NCBI RefSeq assembly: GCF_002925905.1
Contig: NZ_PRDB01000002.1
Coordinates: forward strand, 496,001-560,000
DNA from: Klebsiella michiganensis
Lineage (GTDB): Bacteria > Pseudomonadota > Gammaproteobacteria > Enterobacterales > Enterobacteriaceae
Direction of reading: 5' to 3'
Length of the DNA: 64,000 nt
This document shows positions 20,169-29,710 of this stretch, piece by piece (the stretch's first letter is position 1; every line of letters starts with the position of its first letter). A program made the translations under genes and the position numbers. The notes under the pieces are model-generated. The model was not told the origin of the DNA. It saw nothing but the letters and a program-made list of their open reading frames with translations, and ran no database searches.

Positions 20169-21582
20169 GGTTAATCTCTTGCTCACGCCTGGCAACCGCT
20201 TGTTCAATACGCGGCGCCAGCAGCTTCGCCACCGCCGCAAATACCGGCACGACGACGGAATTGCCAAACTGGCGATAGGCCTGGGTATCCGAGACCGGAA
20301 TACGGAAGCGATATCCCTGCGGCGTCTCAAAACCCATAAGCCTCGCGCACTCGCGGGGCGTCAGCCTGCGCGGACGACGAAGCTGGTTTTCAGGGTCATC
20401 AAAATGCTTTTCGCCCAGAGGCCGATCCCAGCCCCGGTCAATGAGGATTTCCGCGCCATCTTTGTAATAGCGCGCAGAGAGCGTTCGCGCCACGCTGTGC
20501 GGATTCGTTGGGTCGACGAGCCCGTAGCCAAAACCGTTCCCCCGCTCCTGGTGCTTACGCGCGTAGCGATAGAGATACTTCCACAGCACCCTGGTGAGAA
20601 TAAATTTGTCGTCAACCGCGGGCTCCAGCAGCTCGCCAAAGGTCGGCCGGCGAGTGGGATAGAGAGCGGCGATATCGCGCAGGGTAAATCCCTCATGCAG
20701 CTGGAGATCGCGCCGGAAACCCACCAGCACAATACGCTCCCTGTGCTGGGGTAAAAAATAGCGCCCGTCGATGACTTTAGGGTCATCCGCCCCGGTATGC
20801 GCCGCGTCGGCAACCTCGTACCCCAGCTCATCCAGCGTCTGCATAATGATACGAAACGTCCGCCCCCGATCGTGACTCTTCAGGTTTTTGACGTTCTCCA
20901 GAACAAAAATCGGCGGCTGACGGGCGGCGATAATCCTGACCACGTCAAAAAACAGCGTCCCCTGCGTTTCGCAGGCAAAGCCGTGAGCGCGACCAAGGGC
21001 ATTCTTCTTCGACACGCCGGCGAGAGAAAACGGCTGGCAGGGGAAGCCGGCCAGTAAAACGTCATGCTGCGGGATAGTCTGGCGTATATGCTGCGCGGCT
21101 TCTTCCTCGCTCACCTCAGGGAGATGACTCAAAGTCACATCGCGGATATCTTCATTGAAACGATGCTGCTCAGGATCGCAGTACCAGTTGGCTTTATAGG
21201 TGCGCACCGCATGTTTATTCCATTCGCTGGTAAACACGCATTGCCCGCCAATCGCTTCAAAACCGTGGCGAATACCGCCGATACCAGCAAACAGATCGAC
21301 GAAGCGGAACCCATAATGCGGATGATGCGCCGGCGGCTCCGGCAGGAGCGTGCGCAGGTGGGCCTGCTCCTGGCGGGTGATACGACCTGCCGCGCGCGCT
21401 ACCGTCGCAACGCGCTTGAGGATAGCCGGGCTCCAGTGCTGCTCGCCGACGGCAATTAACTGCGCGACCAGCGTTTTGACATCGTATATCGCCATTAGCT
21501 GACGCAATAGCGCCTGCGCGTCTTCTCCGGTATGTTCAACCTTCAAAGACGGGGGATTTTCCTTGGATAAATTTTGCGCCAT
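20149..21582 (-). CDS. dcm: DNA cytosine C5-methyltransferase Dcm
   Basis: Methylates the inner cytosine of CCWGG. 477 codons from the start chosen; E. coli Dcm has 472. Class C5 motifs are intact: [10 protein letters not shown] (motif I), catalytic Cys about 182 in GFPCQPFS (IV), ENV in VLENVKNL (VI), and [10 protein letters not shown] (X). The chosen ATG has a TGAGG element; an in-frame ATG 13 codons upstream is possible. Transcribed with vsr. Confidence 0.96.
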   Translation of the reverse strand: MAQNLSKENPPSLKVEHTGEDAQALLRQLMAIYDVKTLVAQLIAVGEQHWSPAILKRVATVARAAGRITRQEQAHLRTLLPEPPAHHPHYGFRFVDLFAGIGGIRHGFEAIGGQCVFTSEWNKHAVRTYKANWYCDPEQHRFNEDIRDVTLSHLPEVSEEEAAQHIRQTIPQHDVLLAGFPCQPFSLAGVSKKNALGRAHGFACETQGTLFFDVVRIIAARQPPIFVLENVKNLKSHDRGRTFRIIMQTLDELGYEVADAAHTGADDPKVIDGRYFLPQHRERIVLVGFRRDLQLHEGFTLRDIAALYPTRRPTFGELLEPAVDDKFILTRVLWKYLYRYARKHQERGNGFGYGLVDPTNPHSVARTLSARYYKDGAEILIDRGWDRPLGEKHFDDPENQLRRPRRLTPRECARLMGFETPQGYRFRIPVSDTQAYRQFGNSVVVPVFAAVAKLLAPRIEQAVARREQEINHGRRSR

Positions 21583-21638
21583 AACCTCAACCAGCCCGAC
21601 TATTTTTGCAGAGGTTACCATAAATAGCGCGGTCAGTT

Positions 21639-22333
21639 TTATGCTAGTGGATCAAAGCGCTGCAAAACCTCAGCATCAAGCGCCATCGGCTCTCCGCGAA
21701 GCTCTGCGCTCAGCTTGGCCATAAACTGCACCAGAAAACGCGCATTGTGCACCGCCATTGCCCTGCCCTTTTCTGTCTGCATCGTTTTCGGTAAACGCAG
21801 CAGCTTGCACTGGAAGTGATCCAGCGCATACGTTTTGTCATCCAGTTCCCGCCGGTCAGCAAAGGGATCGCGGGCATCAAACAAGCTATTGTTCAGCGCG
21901 CCGGACACCGCAAATACGCGCGCCAGCCCTATCGCCCCCAGCGCCTCAAGGCGATCGGCATCCTGGACGATTTTCGCTTCTTCACTTTGCGGTGCAATTG
22001 CCGCGCTAAAACTGTGGGCTTCAATCGCGTGTAAAACCGCCGCGTAGCGTTCCGGGGGAAATCAGGAAAAGCGGACTGAAGGATAGCCAGCGTTTTTTCC
22101 GCCGCCATCGCGGAAGAACGGCTTCGCTCAGGATGGTTTTTCGCCAGACTGACAATGTCATGAAAGTAGCAGGCAGTGAGGATCACCAGACGGTCGGCAG
22201 CGGTCTCTTCGGCCAACTGCTGCGCGGTAGCCCATACCCGGCGGAAGTGTGAAATATCGTGAGCAGCATCCTCTTGCCCGTGATGTTGGCTTAGCCAGGC
22301 TTCAAATCGTTGCTGCCAGTGATAAAGGTCCAT
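21639..22333 (-). pseudogene. yedJ: yedJ, HD-domain phosphohydrolase, frameshifted
   Basis: Two consecutive frames together give a complete YedJ. The first part (about 95 residues from [14 protein letters not shown], with HD signature CYFHDI) is in one frame, the rest (from the region reading [14 protein letters not shown] through [11 protein letters not shown] to the natural end) in another. The switch falls at a run of five G on the plus strand (22054-22058); six would restore the frame. HD residues and the rest of the fold are otherwise intact, so this is either a recent inactivating mutation or a sequencing error. Confidence 0.9.
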
Positions 22334-22375
22334 GCGAGTTCCTTTGATATAAGGCCAGCAACGAGCATAGCAATT

Positions 22376-22657
22376 TTAATCGTGATGTTCATACATCTGC
22401 GGATTAGGACGCGTGTACCAGGCGATCGCCCCGAGAAGGGTCCCGACAATACCCAACACAAGAAAACCCAGCAGCGCACCAATCCATTTTCCTGCCGTTG
22501 AGCCGAGCTCGCCGTCAATCGTCGCTCCGGGCACGCTTTCAATCTTCCCCACAACCCACCAGTAACGCGCCATCGCCCACAGGAAATAGCCGCAAAAGGC
22601 GTAAAATGCCCACAGCGCCAGTTTCCCGCCAGGACTTCTTTTCGCTTTATCTTCCAT
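22376..22657 (-). CDS. Small inner membrane protein, yedR position
   Basis: 93 residues with two membrane helices (about 14-36 and 58-80) and a short polar C-terminus. It occupies the place of yedR in E. coli (after yedJ), but similarity could not be judged. A near-perfect CRP site lies 51-66 bases upstream of the ATG. Confidence 0.7.
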   Translation of the reverse strand: MEDKAKRSPGGKLALWAFYAFCGYFLWAMARYWWVVGKIESVPGATIDGELGSTAGKWIGALLGFLVLGIVGTLLGAIAWYTRPNPQMYEHHD

Positions 22658-22707
22658 TCATTTGTTCTCCATCTACTTCACAACCCCTATCACCCACCGG
22701 TAAAAAA

Positions 22708-22723
22708 TGTGATATTGGTCACA
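22708..22723. promoter_or_regulatory. CRP-cAMP binding site
   Basis: TGTGATATTGGTCACA: both half-sites TGTGA and TCACA are perfect with six-base spacing and flanking AAA/TTA as in the extended consensus. On the minus strand a TATAAT overlaps its far edge, so it might repress or activate the small membrane protein gene. Confidence 0.7.
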
Positions 22724-23284
22724 TTATATAGCGAAAACGCCTGCAAAACAGCAGATCCCTCTCTCACGGGTTCGATTTTGCGCACTGGTCGGGAGCACGA
22801 CCCTATCGCCTGCTACATATAGTCAATGAATTCATTTCGTTTTTAAATAATACAAATTAATGAATATAACTGAATTTCTGAGACCATATCCCCCCCACCT
22901 TCCCTGCCTCAAATATCATATTTGCTTGCTCGCCCTTCGCTTTATCTTTACAGAAAAGCGGCGGCAATAAGAGATTGAGAAATAAACATATAACATATAA
23001 ATACAACCCCGCAATTCATAGAGCACATGAAGCTTATGGACAACAAAAATCATACAAAACCAATCATAAACCAATGTTATTAAAAGACATAAACACAATA
23101 AATAAATTTTCAAACACCAATAAAATTTAAATATAATGAATAGAACAGAAACATTTTGTAATATTAGATATAATTTAGTTACATTTTTAATTTAAAGAAA
23201 AATGAACTTCGTCGTTAGTATTTAATAGTCACCCCGGAAGGAATGACACAATTCATATTAATTATAATCAAAAGGGAATATATA
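22724..23284. other. Long AT-rich region before the porin gene
   Basis: About 560 bases, very AT-rich especially from 22960, no credible gene. It resembles the long upstream regions of H-NS/OmpR-controlled porins, but no OmpR site could be defined by eye. Confidence 0.55.
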
Positions 23285-24355
23285 ATGAAAAGAAAAGTAC
23301 TGGCAATTCTGGTTCCAGCTTTATTAGTTGCTGGCGCGGCTAATGCAGCAGAAATCTATAATAAGAACGGCAACAAACTGGATTTCTACGGCAAAATGGT
23401 TGGCGAACACATCATGACCCATGATGGCGGCAACAACAACTCTGACGATACCTCCTATGCGCGTTTCGGCGTCAAAGGCGAGACCCAGATTAGCAATGAA
23501 CTGACCGGCTATGGCCAGTTTGAATACAACATCAAAGCGGACAAACCGGAAGGTCAACAGGGCAGCGCTACTCGTTTAGCATTCGCCGGTCTGAAATTCA
23601 GCGACTACGGTTCATTCGATTATGGTCGTAACTACGGCGTGGTTTATGACGCGGCGGGTTACACTGATATGCTCGTTGAGTGGGGTGGTGACGGTCTGGT
23701 TTACACCGATAACTTCATGACCGGCCGTACCAACGGCGTAGCAACCTACCGTAACACCGACTTCTTCGGCATGGTGGATGGCCTGAACTTTGCTCTGCAG
23801 TATCAGGGTAAAAACAACGATACCACCGCGAAAAAATCAAACGGCGACGGTTTTGGTTTCTCCGTTAACTACAACTTTGACGGCTTCGGTTTCGTTGGCG
23901 CCTACAGCAACTCTGACCGTACTGATGAACAAGCTGCGGACCGCAGAGGCGAAAAAGCTGAAGTCTGGAACCTGGCGGCTAAATACGATGCAAATAGTCT
24001 GTATGCATCAGTCATGTACGGTGAATCCCGTAACATGACTCCGCTGGAGAAAACGACTTTTGGCAGCTTTGCCAATCACACCCAGAACATCGAAGCCGTT
24101 GTTCAGTATCAGTTTGATTTTGGCCTGCGTCCATCCCTGGGCTATGTCTACGCGAAAGGTAAAGACCTGGGCGCCAAAGAAGACACTAATGCGGATATCA
24201 TGAACTACGTTGAATTGGGTGCCTGGTACTATTTCAACAAAAACTTCAACGTTTACACCGCATACAAATTCAATCTGATCGATGATGAAGACGCGGCGGT
24301 TAGTGGCGCAGCCACCGACGATCAGTTCGCCGTGGGTATCACCTACCAGTTCTAA
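23285..24355 (+). CDS. General (OmpC/OmpF-type) trimeric porin
   Basis: A 16-strand outer membrane porin of 356 residues with a 21-residue signal peptide (cleavage after ANA) and the C-terminal phenylalanine needed for Bam assembly. Repeated amphipathic strands and family stretches such as [20 protein letters not shown] and [15 protein letters not shown] sequence are seen. The constriction loop L3 reads LVEWGGD, not the PEFGGD of OmpC/OmpF. The start MKRKVLAIL follows AAAGGGA; the track upstream is not signal-like. In E. coli the porin remnant yedS lies at this place, so it may be the intact counterpart. Confidence 0.9.
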   Translation: MKRKVLAILVPALLVAGAANAAEIYNKNGNKLDFYGKMVGEHIMTHDGGNNNSDDTSYARFGVKGETQISNELTGYGQFEYNIKADKPEGQQGSATRLAFAGLKFSDYGSFDYGRNYGVVYDAAGYTDMLVEWGGDGLVYTDNFMTGRTNGVATYRNTDFFGMVDGLNFALQYQGKNNDTTAKKSNGDGFGFSVNYNFDGFGFVGAYSNSDRTDEQAADRRGEKAEVWNLAAKYDANSLYASVMYGESRNMTPLEKTTFGSFANHTQNIEAVVQYQFDFGLRPSLGYVYAKGKDLGAKEDTNADIMNYVELGAWYYFNKNFNVYTAYKFNLIDDEDAAVSGAATDDQFAVGITYQF

Positions 24356-24372
24356 GACTGCCTGGTTAATCT

Positions 24373-24396
24373 AAAGCCCGCCTCGTGCGGGTTTTT
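24373..24396 (+). terminator. Terminator of the porin gene
   Basis: Stem CCCGC / GCGGG with five-base loop and five T, directly after the porin stop codon. Confidence 0.85.
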
Positions 24397-24999
24397 CCGT
24401 TTTTACCAACGACTCCTCGTCCTGCATCGCGAATATCGCTACACGGCAGAAAGATGAGGCGTTGCGATCTATTAACGATTGCTCCGCAGTAAATCATGAA
24501 GATGATAATTATAGCCCCTTCGAGGCGTGATATCCTTTTTGACGGGAGACGTTGGAAGAAAATTACGTCATCATGCAAATGATATAATTAACAATAAAAA
24601 ACAAAAAACTCACAATATTTTCACTCCCCTCCCTCAGCCCTATCCGGGAGATTTAAACTGTTTTTTCTTCTTGAGCGCAGCAACGTCCGCGCATAAATAC
24701 CGTAACAGTAGACAAGTTAATACCGCAGCTCTGCCTGGTATGACCGCACCAGAGCACACGCCTCCGATTGCTTTCTGGCTTTTATATCACCGCCATTCGG
24801 CATTATCATATTCATACAAGCTCGGCCAGAGAAACGTAAAACAATACCCGCCGAGGAATATGTCCACGGTAATAAAAACCCGGGTTGACACCGACCACGA
24901 GTTGGCGTCAAATACTTATACTCCAGGGGCTCATTGCTTATATCGACCGTGCATTCAGTCTCTTAACCGCCCCTTTGCAAAATTGATGTAAATCAATAA
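24397..24999. other. Intergenic region porin / gtrA
   Basis: About 600 bases without a convincing gene. A possible gtr promoter is a consensus TTGACA at 24885-24890 followed after 17 bases by TCAAAT. Only one GATC was noticed (near 24466), so the Dam/OxyR phase-switch region of phage-type gtr operons is not present. Confidence 0.5.
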
Positions 25000-25389
25000 A
25001 TGATTAATTACACCTTGAAAAAAAATATATCCAGAGAAGCGGTCAGGTACATTATCGTTGGCCTGGCAAATACAGCCATTACGGCAGTTGTTATATTTGG
25101 CCTGATGCATGCCGGCGTGGGAGTCTACCCTTCAAATGCAACAGGTTATGTCGTTGGCATTATTTTCAGTTTTGTTATGAATGCGAAGTTCACTTTCTCA
25201 ACGACATTAAGCCCCCTGAGATTTATCAAATTCCTGTCCACATGCGCTTTTTGTTACATTTTAAATTTAATAGCAATGAAAGTTTTTTTCATCGTCATAC
25301 CTGATGCTATTTATACAGCGCAAGTTGTAGGTATGATTATTTACACAACAGCTGGTTTTATTCTAAACAAATACTGGTCAATGAAATGA
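25000..25389 (+). CDS. GtrA-family flippase
   Basis: A 129-residue protein with four membrane helices, GtrA/DPMS2 family. In O-antigen glucosylation operons GtrA moves the undecaprenyl-phosphate-glucose across the inner membrane. Its stop overlaps the start of the GtrB gene (ATGA). Base composition is far more AT-rich than the flanking core genes. Confidence 0.88.
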   Translation: MINYTLKKNISREAVRYIIVGLANTAITAVVIFGLMHAGVGVYPSNATGYVVGIIFSFVMNAKFTFSTTLSPLRFIKFLSTCAFCYILNLIAMKVFFIVIPDAIYTAQVVGMIIYTTAGFILNKYWSMK

Positions 25390-26378
25390 AAGAAATTAAT
25401 ATAAACCACACGAGGAGCAAAATACCTTCGTTAGCAATCGTTGTTCCTTGTTATAATGAAAAAGAGGCCTTTCCATACTGCCTGGAGGGGCTTACCACGG
25501 TATTACAAAACCTCCTTGCAAAAGAAAAAATCGCTCGAAATAGTTATATCCTCTTTGTCGATGATGGCAGTAAAGACAACACCTGGGAACAAATTAAATC
25601 CACATCACAGGAAAAGTCATTCGTCCGCGGTCTGAAATTATCAAGGAACCGGGGCCATCAGATAGCCCTGCTGGCGGGGTTGGCAAACGCGGATACGGAC
25701 GTTACCGTAAGTATTGATGCAGACTTGCAGGATGATATAGGTTGCATTGAGAAAATGATCGACAAATATCATGAAGGGTTTGAGATTGTTTATGGCGTAC
25801 GCGACAACAGGAGTAGTGACTCAGTATTCAAAAGGGCAACAGCCAATAAATTTTATTCTCTGATGTCATGGCTGGGTGTCAATCAGGTTCCTAACCATGC
25901 GGACTTCCGGCTTCTTAGCCGTACAGCGTTGACAGCATTAAAAGATTTTAAAGAACAAAATTTATATTTAAGGGGGCTAATTCCGCTGTTGGGTTATAAG
26001 TCCAGCAGCGTTTATTATAGCAGAGATGAAAGGGTTGCAGGCGAATCAAAATACCCCTTAAAAAAGATGGTAGCACTGGCGTTAGAAGGAATAACGTCTC
26101 TGACAATTACTCCATTACGTATGATCGCCGCCGCTGGGGTTGCCACATGCCTTCTATCTTCACTAGCTGCAATCTATGCCTTCATTGAGAAGCTCCTGGG
26201 AAATACCGTTGCGGGTTGGACATCGGTAATGATTGCGATTTTCTTCCTTGGCGGTGTCCAGATGCTTTCTTTGGGGATAATTGGCGAATACGTTGGGAAA
26301 ATATATATGGAATCCAAAAATCGGCCCAAATATTTTATCGAAGAGGTAGCAAAACACGAAATGAGAGGCGAGCAATGA
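25386..26378 (+). CDS. GtrB-family bactoprenol glucosyltransferase
   Basis: 330 residues: an N-terminal GT2 domain with the nucleotide-sugar motifs VVPCYNE, DDGSKD and SIDADLQDD, then two C-terminal membrane helices (about 235-255 and 270-295). Members transfer glucose from UDP-glucose to undecaprenyl phosphate. It overlaps both neighbours by four bases, so the three gtr genes are one transcription unit. Confidence 0.9.
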   Translation: MKEININHTRSKIPSLAIVVPCYNEKEAFPYCLEGLTTVLQNLLAKEKIARNSYILFVDDGSKDNTWEQIKSTSQEKSFVRGLKLSRNRGHQIALLAGLANADTDVTVSIDADLQDDIGCIEKMIDKYHEGFEIVYGVRDNRSSDSVFKRATANKFYSLMSWLGVNQVPNHADFRLLSRTALTALKDFKEQNLYLRGLIPLLGYKSSSVYYSRDERVAGESKYPLKKMVALALEGITSLTITPLRMIAAAGVATCLLSSLAAIYAFIEKLLGNTVAGWTSVMIAIFFLGGVQMLSLGIIGEYVGKIYMESKNRPKYFIEEVAKHEMRGEQ

Positions 26379-27832
26379 ACACTGAGGACGAACGGATGAC
26401 GTCTTACTCTAAAAAAATTATTGCAATGCTTTACCTCGCGGCAATTTTCTTAGTTTATAGCCCAACGATTATATTTAGTTACGCATTTTCAGATGACTGG
26501 TCGACACTTTCCGATGTTTTTTCAGGGAAAGGTTCTCCGTTTCAATGGGATATGCAATCCGGCAGACCCTTGTATGCCGTTGCCAGACGACTTGCCTTTA
26601 CGCTAGTTCACAATATCGATGACCTTGCCTATCTTAGATTTTTTACCGTAATATCGGTATTTGTGCTTTGCTTTTTCCTTTTTTCATTTATAGAAAAAAG
26701 AAACATATTCGAGCGTAAGATAACAACAATCGTATTCCCTTTACTAATATGCCTGACGCCCGCAGTACAGGTTTATAATTCCTGGGCAACATGTTTCCCT
26801 TTTGTACTATCTATACTCCTTGCCGGAATAAGTTATGCGACATTAAAACCCACCAATAAGAAAACGACAATTATAAGATTTGCAGCATCCGTCATTATTT
26901 TATGGTTTGCATTTGCCATATACCAACCAACGGCGATGGCATTTTTATTTTTCGTCATGCTTGATAACTGTCTGAAAAAAGACAAACCCTTTTCCATCCA
27001 CATTGTTTTAATCAGTGGCGCAGTTTTATTTATCGGCATGCTTGGTAGCCTGCTATTTTCAAAATTTGTACCTGTATGGTTATATGGCAGTTCAATTGCA
27101 CGTGCCGAGCTAACTAATAATCCACTTGAGAAGTTACGATGGTTTCTAAAAGAACCGTTGATTAACGCTATCAACAACTTTAATATAACTCCCGGCACCT
27201 TTTTCACAACGCTCTCATTAATAATTTGCGCAATAGGTTTACTTTCAATAATAAAAGGCAAATCAGGCCCGATTAAGGTTCTCATGTTTATTATCATGGG
27301 GATTGGCGCCTATTCTCCAAACTTATTAGTCAAGGAAAACTGGGCTGCATATAGATCACTGATAGCACTGGAATTCTTCACATGCGCTCTTGTTATTATT
27401 GGGTTAGATGCCTTGACAAGCAAACTCAACATAGCAAAAAAAGCGCTACCCATATTGACGGTATTCGCGATGATCGCTGCATCATACAATATCTTTAATG
27501 GTTTCATTATCCCACAAAAATCGGAGTTAAACGCATTAGCCAGCGCGCTGTCCTACAAGGTGGGGAAAACATTTACAGGGGATGTTCTTTTTGACATTCA
27601 AGATCCTGCCTATAACGCCTTTACTAAAACACAACGTTATGACGAGTTTGGCAATATTTCCCTTGCGGCTCCCTGGGCTATCAAGGGGATGGCGGAGCAA
27701 ATCTTAATTAGCAAGTCAATGCATTTCAGGCTTCCCGAGAATGTTATTCTGACGGCAAAGGAGCAATGCGCCAGTGATTGCATCATTATAAACACGGGCG
27801 ATGCGATGAGGAGTTCAACCTCTAACTATTGA
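26375..27832 (+). CDS. GtrC-like polytopic glucosyltransferase
   Basis: 485 residues with around ten membrane helices and an early acidic loop FSDDWSTL, the arrangement of the serotype-specific Gtr transferases, which attach the glucose from the bactoprenol carrier to O-antigen repeats in the periplasm. This third gene is the variable one of gtr operons and decides the linkage, which cannot be read from sequence. The ATG used overlaps the gtrB stop (ATGA); the frame opens earlier but inside gtrB. GC is low, a sign of transfer. Confidence 0.85.
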   Translation: MNTEDERMTSYSKKIIAMLYLAAIFLVYSPTIIFSYAFSDDWSTLSDVFSGKGSPFQWDMQSGRPLYAVARRLAFTLVHNIDDLAYLRFFTVISVFVLCFFLFSFIEKRNIFERKITTIVFPLLICLTPAVQVYNSWATCFPFVLSILLAGISYATLKPTNKKTTIIRFAASVIILWFAFAIYQPTAMAFLFFVMLDNCLKKDKPFSIHIVLISGAVLFIGMLGSLLFSKFVPVWLYGSSIARAELTNNPLEKLRWFLKEPLINAINNFNITPGTFFTTLSLIICAIGLLSIIKGKSGPIKVLMFIIMGIGAYSPNLLVKENWAAYRSLIALEFFTCALVIIGLDALTSKLNIAKKALPILTVFAMIAASYNIFNGFIIPQKSELNALASALSYKVGKTFTGDVLFDIQDPAYNAFTKTQRYDEFGNISLAAPWAIKGMAEQILISKSMHFRLPENVILTAKEQCASDCIIINTGDAMRSSTSNY

Positions 27833-27863
27833 AACTTTTCGCCACCACGCATACCGGTATATG

Positions 27864-27895
27864 ATCCCGCGCCAGATCCGCGCGGGATAGTTTTT
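27864..27895 (+). terminator. Terminator of the gtr operon
   Basis: Stem ATCCCGCG / CGCGGGAT with a nine-base loop followed by AG and five T, 32 bases after the gtrC stop. Confidence 0.8.
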
Positions 27896-28273
27896 ATCCC
27901 GGCAGCTCGGGCCTGGGTCATAAGTCTCTCTATCACCTCACAGCGCTCGACAGTCAACCATGCTTCCAGTGCTTTTCTGAGTCCGCTTCTTTTCATCCAT
28001 CATCCCTTCTCTTGAGGATATCCTTACAGAATCCGTGTGTAGCAAGGGCCGTTAACTGCTTTGTTATCTGTGATACAAGACGGGCTAAGCTATTGTAAAG
28101 AGTGTGAGCTTGTGAACTAAAGAGGATAAAAGTGGATGCCCAACAAGAGGCAACATGGTAAAAAAGACAATGTTAGAGGCGAGAAAACAGAGCGATAGAA
28201 AGAAATTTTAATGCAGGGATTCATGCAGGGCAAAATCAAAAGCGCTTTGCGACTGACTGATTTTGTTGAATAG
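27896..28273. other. Intergenic region gtrC / tRNA-Ser
   Basis: About 380 bases with no gene I can support. Near the tRNA-Ser 3' end the arms CAAAATCA and TGATTTTG form a loose inverted repeat that may serve tRNA termination. Confidence 0.5.
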
Positions 28274-28363
28274 TGGCGGAGAGAGGGGGATTTGAACCCC
28301 CGGTAGAGTTGCCCCTACTCCGGTTTTCGAGACCGGTCCGTTCAGCCGCTCCGGCATCTCTCC
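28274..28363 (-). tRNA. serU: tRNA-Ser (anticodon CGA)
   Basis: A 90-base class II tRNA with encoded CCA, long variable arm and anticodon CGA, base for base like E. coli serU. Confidence 0.97.
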
Positions 28364-28453
28364 GCTGTTGAGGTTGCTATAATGCCAGGTTCTTTGGCAT
28401 TTTAATAGTTCCTGTCTCTTTAATTCAGTTCAAGTGACGACTTTGCGAGCAAT

Positions 28454-29254
28454 ATGATGTTTAAATGGCCCTGGAAAGTAGATGAAGAGTCCGGCAACGC
28501 GGAAATCCCCTGGGAAAAGGCGCTTGCTATCCCTGTATTAGCCAACCTCTCCGACCATGAGCAGCAGCAGCTGGCGCAAATGGCATCCCGCTTTTTGCAA
28601 CAGAAGCGTCTGGTTGCATTACAGGGGCTGGAGCTCACTCCCCTACAGAGCGCTCGTATCGCGCTCCTGTTTTGCCTGCCGGTTCTCGAACTGGGCATCG
28701 AGTGGTTAGATGGTTTTCACGAAGTTCTTATCTACCCTGCCCCCTTCGTTGTCGACGACGAATGGGAAGATGATATCGGCCTGGTGCATAGCCAGCGAAT
28801 CGTGCAATCAGGGCAAAGCTGGCAGCAAGGGCCCATTGTTCTAAACTGGCTGGATATTCAGGACTCCTTCGACGCTTCCGGTTTCAATCTGATTATTCAT
28901 GAAGTGGCGCATAAGCTGGATACCCGCAATGGCGATCGCGCGAGCGGCGTGCCGTTTATCCCCCTGCGCGAGGTGGCAGGCTGGGAACACGATCTCCATG
29001 CTGCCATGAACAATATTCAGGATGAGATCGATCTGGTCGGTGAAAGCGCCGCCAGTATTGACGCCTACGCGGCCACCGATCCTGGCGAATGTTTCGCCGT
29101 GCTCTCTGAATACTTCTTTAGCGCGCCAGAGCTGTTCGCCCCGCGTTTTCCCGCGCTTTGGCAGCGTTTTTGCCTGTTCTATCGTCAGGATCCGCTGGAG
29201 AGATTACGTGAGAATACCCCACCGGATGACGGCAATAGCCCGGCAGTACACTAA
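28454..29254 (+). CDS. mtfA: MtfA, Mlc-titrating zinc peptidase
   Basis: Sequesters the repressor Mlc and so derepresses ptsG; also has aminopeptidase activity. 266 residues; the gluzincin motif HEVAH is at about 149-153 and a downstream glutamate-rich stretch ([11 protein letters not shown]) supplies the third zinc ligand. The position between serU and asnT is as in E. coli. Confidence 0.95.
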   Translation: MMFKWPWKVDEESGNAEIPWEKALAIPVLANLSDHEQQQLAQMASRFLQQKRLVALQGLELTPLQSARIALLFCLPVLELGIEWLDGFHEVLIYPAPFVVDDEWEDDIGLVHSQRIVQSGQSWQQGPIVLNWLDIQDSFDASGFNLIIHEVAHKLDTRNGDRASGVPFIPLREVAGWEHDLHAAMNNIQDEIDLVGESAASIDAYAATDPGECFAVLSEYFFSAPELFAPRFPALWQRFCLFYRQDPLERLRENTPPDDGNSPAVH

Positions 29255-29307
29255 AACAACGACCTGCACTAAATTTAGCCATTTGAATCAGCGAGTTAAA
29301 TTTAATG

Positions 29308-29336
29308 TTGACACAAAAATCCGAGACCAGTAGTAT
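29308..29336 (+). promoter_or_regulatory. Promoter of tRNA-Asn (asnT)
   Basis: Perfect -35 TTGACA, 17-base spacer, -10 TAGTAT, followed by a GC-rich discriminator as expected of stringently controlled tRNA genes. Confidence 0.8.
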
Positions 29337-29354
29337 TCGCCCCGTTCACACGAT

Positions 29355-29430
29355 TCCTCTGTAGTTCAGTCGGTAGAACGGCGGACTGTTAATCCGTATG
29401 TCACTGGTTCGAGTCCAGTCAGAGGAGCCA
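29355..29430 (+). tRNA. asnT: tRNA-Asn (anticodon GTT), copy 1
   Basis: A 76-base cloverleaf with encoded CCA and anticodon GTT, identical to the copies at 61436 and 63289. It lies directly after mtfA, as asnT in E. coli. Unlike the other two copies it has no hairpin terminator just downstream, where an integrase remnant begins. Confidence 0.97.
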
Positions 29431-29591
29431 AATTCTTGTTTTCATGCATCTTCACGAATCTTTATACGATTTAGATTCAACAGGTTAGCGTGAAAAGTCT
29501 TCCTGATGCATTTTCATTTTCCCCTGCGCATCGGGCAAGATTGGTGGTCTGATTTGGGGTCATTTCAGTTCGATTATGGAGTGGCCACCCT

Positions 29592-29696
29592 ATGCCTCTG
29601 AACGACACTAAAATCCGCAGCTTAAAATCATCCGCTAAACCTTTCAAAGTTCCGACTCTCGTGGCCTGTACCTTTTAGTCAATCCAGGCGGTTCAA
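29592..29696 (+). pseudogene. Remnant of a tyrosine recombinase (P4-type integrase) N-terminus
   Basis: The first 20 codons read MPLNDTKIRSLKSSAKPFKV, the classic start of P4-family integrases that target tRNA genes. After a one-base frame slip the sequence continues DSRGLYLLVNPGGS, the next conserved segment, and then homology stops. So only about 35 codons of a roughly 400-codon gene remain. The stretch 29431-29591 between the tRNA and this start is the usual attachment-side spacer and holds no gene. The remnant marks the tRNA-Asn as the site of a past island integration. Confidence 0.85.
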
Positions 29697-29710
29697 TAAT
29701 TACGTTGAAT

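Noticed and set aside
27826..27996. Minus-strand 56-codon frame MKRSGLRKALEAWL... with an acceptable ribosome site after the gtr operon.
   Set aside because: It runs through the gtr terminator hairpin, overlaps the gtrC end, and has no recognisable family; coding cannot be separated from chance.
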